Below are positions 61,988 to 64,000 of a stretch of DNA of 64,000 nucleotides, piece after piece. Where the stretch lies: positions 1,215,867-1,279,866 of the forward strand of contig NZ_CP019436.1 in the NCBI RefSeq assembly GCF_002201895.1. Reading direction: 5' to 3'. The notes under the pieces were generated by a model. It ran no database searches. It was not told where the DNA came from and worked only from the letters and a program-made list of their open reading frames with translations. Position 1 is the stretch's first letter; the number at the start of each line of letters is the position of its first letter. Source of the DNA: Methanopyrus sp. SNP6. Its GTDB lineage: Archaea; JAADCQ01; Methanopyri; Methanopyrales; Methanopyraceae. Both the position numbers and the translations under genes were made by a program.

Positions 61988-62932
61988 TTGCGCCGACGAG
62001 AGGTGTTGCGCCCGCTGAGAGAGGACGACAAATACCGCCATCCGGCGGTGTTGGACGAAGAGGTCAGAGTGATCGGGGACAACTTGGCCGACGTGACGGC
62101 TGAGATCGGTGCGTACGCCGAGATAGGTCCGTCGGTGGTAATCCGGAGGAAAGCCGCAATCTACGGGTTCTGTCGGGTGTTCGACTCGGACGTGGGTGAG
62201 CGAGTGAGCGTATCCCCATTCTCAGTTGTGCGCGCGGACGTTGGTAACGACGCGTTCATAGGCGACGGGTCCATGATAGGGGTGATCGGCGGGGATAGGG
62301 CCAGGTTGGGTTACGATTGTTTCGTCGGTATGAGGTGTGTTGTGTACGGCGGCGTGAAGGTGGGTGACGGAGCGATCGTAGGGGCGGGATCGGTCGTTGA
62401 GGAAGACGTTGAACCTTATACGGTCGTGATGGGGCGACCGGCCGAGTACGCTGGTGATACAGTCAGGATAAGCGCCAACACGTTCGTGGGCGGCGAGGAG
62501 ACGTTGGCGGAGGTTCGAATGGTCACGAGAGGTTACGACACGGGTTGGGAGACGTTGGGGTGTACGGAGAGTCGCGGTGTGAACCTGACGGTCGTAACCT
62601 TCGACCGTGAAGTGTGGGAGAGGCTGATGGGACTGCTCGGGAGGTTCCGTGGCGAGGTGGACCACGGAACGTTTCGGTTCGAAAGTGCGGAGTACTTCGG
62701 GATCGCGGCGTCGTCTGAACGACCACCTCGTCGAGTGGTGGATAAAATCCGTGAACTGCTACTAGAGCGGGCCGAGCGGTTGGTGGCATGCATCTTGGAT
62801 TGCCCTAAGGGGTACGGTAGAGACGTGGTAGTTCGGAGCGGCCGGATCAGCGATGAACGGGTGGCCGGTCCGTTACGCGCCCGCGGATCTAGGTACTACC
62901 GGCGCACCGAGGTGGGCTTACGTACCGTTTGA
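61988..62932 (+). CDS. Hexapeptide-repeat (left-handed beta-helix) protein, gamma-carbonic-anhydrase-like without histidines
   Basis: A 314-residue protein. Residues 25-165 form a left-handed beta-helix with repeated hydrophobic-Gly-x-x steps (AEIGAYAEIGPSVVI, DAFIGDGSMIGVIGG, GDGAIVGAGSVVEED), like gamma-class carbonic anhydrases and acyltransferases. None of the three zinc-binding histidines of carbonic anhydrase is visible, so that activity is unlikely. The C-terminal 150 residues are a separate, unrecognised domain with CTESRGVNLTVVTFDREVWE. TTG 61988 has GGGGGGTGGGGA upstream. Confidence 0.78.
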   Translation: MRRREVLRPLREDDKYRHPAVLDEEVRVIGDNLADVTAEIGAYAEIGPSVVIRRKAAIYGFCRVFDSDVGERVSVSPFSVVRADVGNDAFIGDGSMIGVIGGDRARLGYDCFVGMRCVVYGGVKVGDGAIVGAGSVVEEDVEPYTVVMGRPAEYAGDTVRISANTFVGGEETLAEVRMVTRGYDTGWETLGCTESRGVNLTVVTFDREVWERLMGLLGRFRGEVDHGTFRFESAEYFGIAASSERPPRRVVDKIRELLLERAERLVACILDCPKGYGRDVVVRSGRISDERVAGPLRARGSRYYRRTEVGLRTV

Positions 62933-62990
62933 ACCCGTGGCCGGTGCGTATTATATCTCCTCGATGTCGGACACCTGGGGGTCGTCCGAT

Positions 62991-63599
62991 TTGAAGATAG
63001 CCGTCGTCGCCGTTCAGGGAGACGTAGAAGAGCACGAATCGATCCTGAAGGCGGCCGGTGAGCGAGTCGGCGAAGACGTCGAGGTGGTGTGGGCGAGGTA
63101 CCCTGAAGATCTCGAGTACGTGGATGCCGTCGTGATTCCAGGAGGAGAGAGCACTACGATAGGACGTCTGATGGAGCGGCACGACCTGGTTAAGCCGCTG
63201 CTGGAGCTGTCGGAGTCGGATACTCCCATCTTAGGGACCTGCGCGGGGATGGTCCTCCTCGCGCGTGAGGTCGTTCCGCAAGCTCATCCAGGGGCTGAGG
63301 TGGAGATCGAGCAGCCTTTACTAGGTTTGATGGACGTTCGGGTGATCCGGAACGCGTTCGGCCGTCAGCGTGAATCGTTCGAAGCGGATGTCGAGATCGA
63401 GGGGTTCGAGGACAGGTTCCGTGCTGTCTTCATCCGGGCCCCCGCCGTGGACGAAGTTCTGTCCGACGACGTGAAAGTACTCGCGGAGTACGGGGATCAC
63501 ATCGTGGCAGTGGAGCAGGATCACCTGCTCGCCACGGCTTTCCACCCGGAGCTCACCGACGATCCGCGTCTTCACGCTTACTTCCTGGAGAAGGTGTGA
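62991..63599 (+). CDS. pdxT: Pyridoxal 5'-phosphate synthase glutaminase subunit PdxT
   Basis: Class I glutaminase that releases ammonia for PdxS in PLP synthesis. The 202-residue protein begins KIAVVAVQGDVEEH, has VIPGGESTTIG (oxyanion region), the catalytic cysteine in GTCAGMVLLA and the His-Glu pair in AFHPELTDD. TTG 62991 has GGGGGTCG upstream at about 8 bases; ATG 62964 is an alternative. A TATTATAT TATA-like box lies at 62949-62956. PdxS is not in the window. PLP is needed by the aminotransferase found earlier. Confidence 0.94.
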   Translation: MKIAVVAVQGDVEEHESILKAAGERVGEDVEVVWARYPEDLEYVDAVVIPGGESTTIGRLMERHDLVKPLLELSESDTPILGTCAGMVLLAREVVPQAHPGAEVEIEQPLLGLMDVRVIRNAFGRQRESFEADVEIEGFEDRFRAVFIRAPAVDEVLSDDVKVLAEYGDHIVAVEQDHLLATAFHPELTDDPRLHAYFLEKV

Positions 63600-63611
63600 G
63601 GGGAACTGACC

Positions 63612-64000
63612 TTGGCGTGCGGCATCGCCGGTATCGTGCTGCCCGAGCCGGGGCCCGTCGGCGCTATCCTTACGGAGATGCTGGACGCGCTGCAGCACCG
63701 GGGCCCCGACTCGGCAGGTTACGGTCTGTATTTGGACGTCGACACGGCGGTTTTCGTCCTCGAGCTGCCGGCCGAGGACGGGGAAATGGAGATGCTGGGT
63801 GAGGTCGAGCGAGCGCTGGAAGGGCGTCAACTGGAACGGGTAGAGCGGATCGCCGAAGACGCGAGTACACGGGTGTACCGACTGTTCGTGGAGGGATTCT
63901 CGACGGGACGACAGGGTCAGCGAGAGCTGGCGGAGGTAGTGGAGAGGATCGAGAACTCGGATATCACCGTATTGAGCGCGGGTCACGGCTTCGAGATCCT
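63612..64000 (+). CDS. Class II glutamine amidotransferase, cut by the window end
   Basis: From TTG 63612 the frame reads MACGIAGIVLPEPGPVGA, then EMLDALQHRGPDSAGYGLYL, hallmarks of the Ntn-type glutaminase domain found in glutamate synthase, PurF and asparagine synthetase. It continues open to the end of the window (129 codons seen). Catalysis needs the cysteine as N-terminal residue; here the codon order is Met-Ala-Cys, so an unusual removal of two residues or a different start would be needed. The archaeal stand-alone glutamate synthase domain is a likely identity. Confidence 0.85.
   Translation, partial: MACGIAGIVLPEPGPVGAILTEMLDALQHRGPDSAGYGLYLDVDTAVFVLELPAEDGEMEMLGEVERALEGRQLERVERIAEDASTRVYRLFVEGFSTGRQGQRELAEVVERIENSDITVLSAGHGFEI

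Noticed and set aside
61988-62932. Active gamma-class carbonic anhydrase
   Set aside because: None of the zinc-binding histidines can be seen in the beta-helix.

Overview
The window is a piece of a high-GC archaeal chromosome that can be assigned with high confidence to Methanopyrus kandleri or a very close relative. Three things seen in the sequence support this: a single thermosome gene, an A-type ATPase proteolipid with 13 fused hairpins, and a tRNA-Thr gene with C instead of T at position 8, the base that the C-to-U tRNA editing of this organism repairs. Gene density is high. Starts are often GTG or TTG behind G-rich Shine-Dalgarno sites, and neighbouring genes often overlap by 4 to 11 bases. 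I see no insertion sequences, CRISPR arrays, phage genes or inteins.

Layout. 1-6.9 kb: the tail of an HTH protein, the thermosome, the SecDF export helper with its DUF131 neighbour, and TrkH/TrkA potassium uptake. 6.9-16.1 kb: A-type ATP synthase operon in the order H-I-K-E-C-F-A, without subunits B and D. 16.2-24.2 kb: a mixed block with tRNA methyltransferases (TrmY and a Trm10-like protein), a thiamine-binding protein gene interrupted by an in-frame TGA, a TRAM protein, an ATP-grasp protein, an aminotransferase, an HTH-ACT regulator, a radical SAM enzyme and a Nudix hydrolase. 24.2-37.2 kb: information processing (PCNA, RadA, RNase Z, an Lhr-type helicase, family B DNA polymerase) mixed with signal peptidase, a secreted protein, head-to-head cbiT/cbiL corrin methyltransferases and a radical SAM protein with a helix-hairpin-helix end.

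37.2-45.6 kb is the most unusual part. It encodes a 1736-residue CobN-type chelatase subunit with a signal peptide and C-terminal membrane anchor, a secreted alpha/alpha-toroid (prenyltransferase/terpene-cyclase-like) protein, and a secreted CbiX-like chelatase-fold protein. The last two have similar short hydrophobic, arginine-ended C-termini. I infer a cell-surface system that binds, inserts or removes metal in tetrapyrroles or a related ligand. The region is flanked by cytoplasmic corrin genes on one side (cbiT/cbiL, about 5 kb away) and by a Mur-ligase-like candidate for coenzyme F430 synthetase on the other.

45.7-64 kb: an enolase-superfamily protein without the usual catalytic residues, the Mur ligase, HyuB, MazG, an amidohydrolase, a universal stress protein, Elp3, tRNA-Thr, a site-2-type protease, a TtcA-like thiolase, an HDAC-like deacetylase, an RND exporter, two Cys-rich or radical SAM genes, an AK6-like kinase, a hexapeptide-repeat protein, PdxT and the start of a class II glutamine amidotransferase. 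All calls come from reading the sequence; no database search was run.
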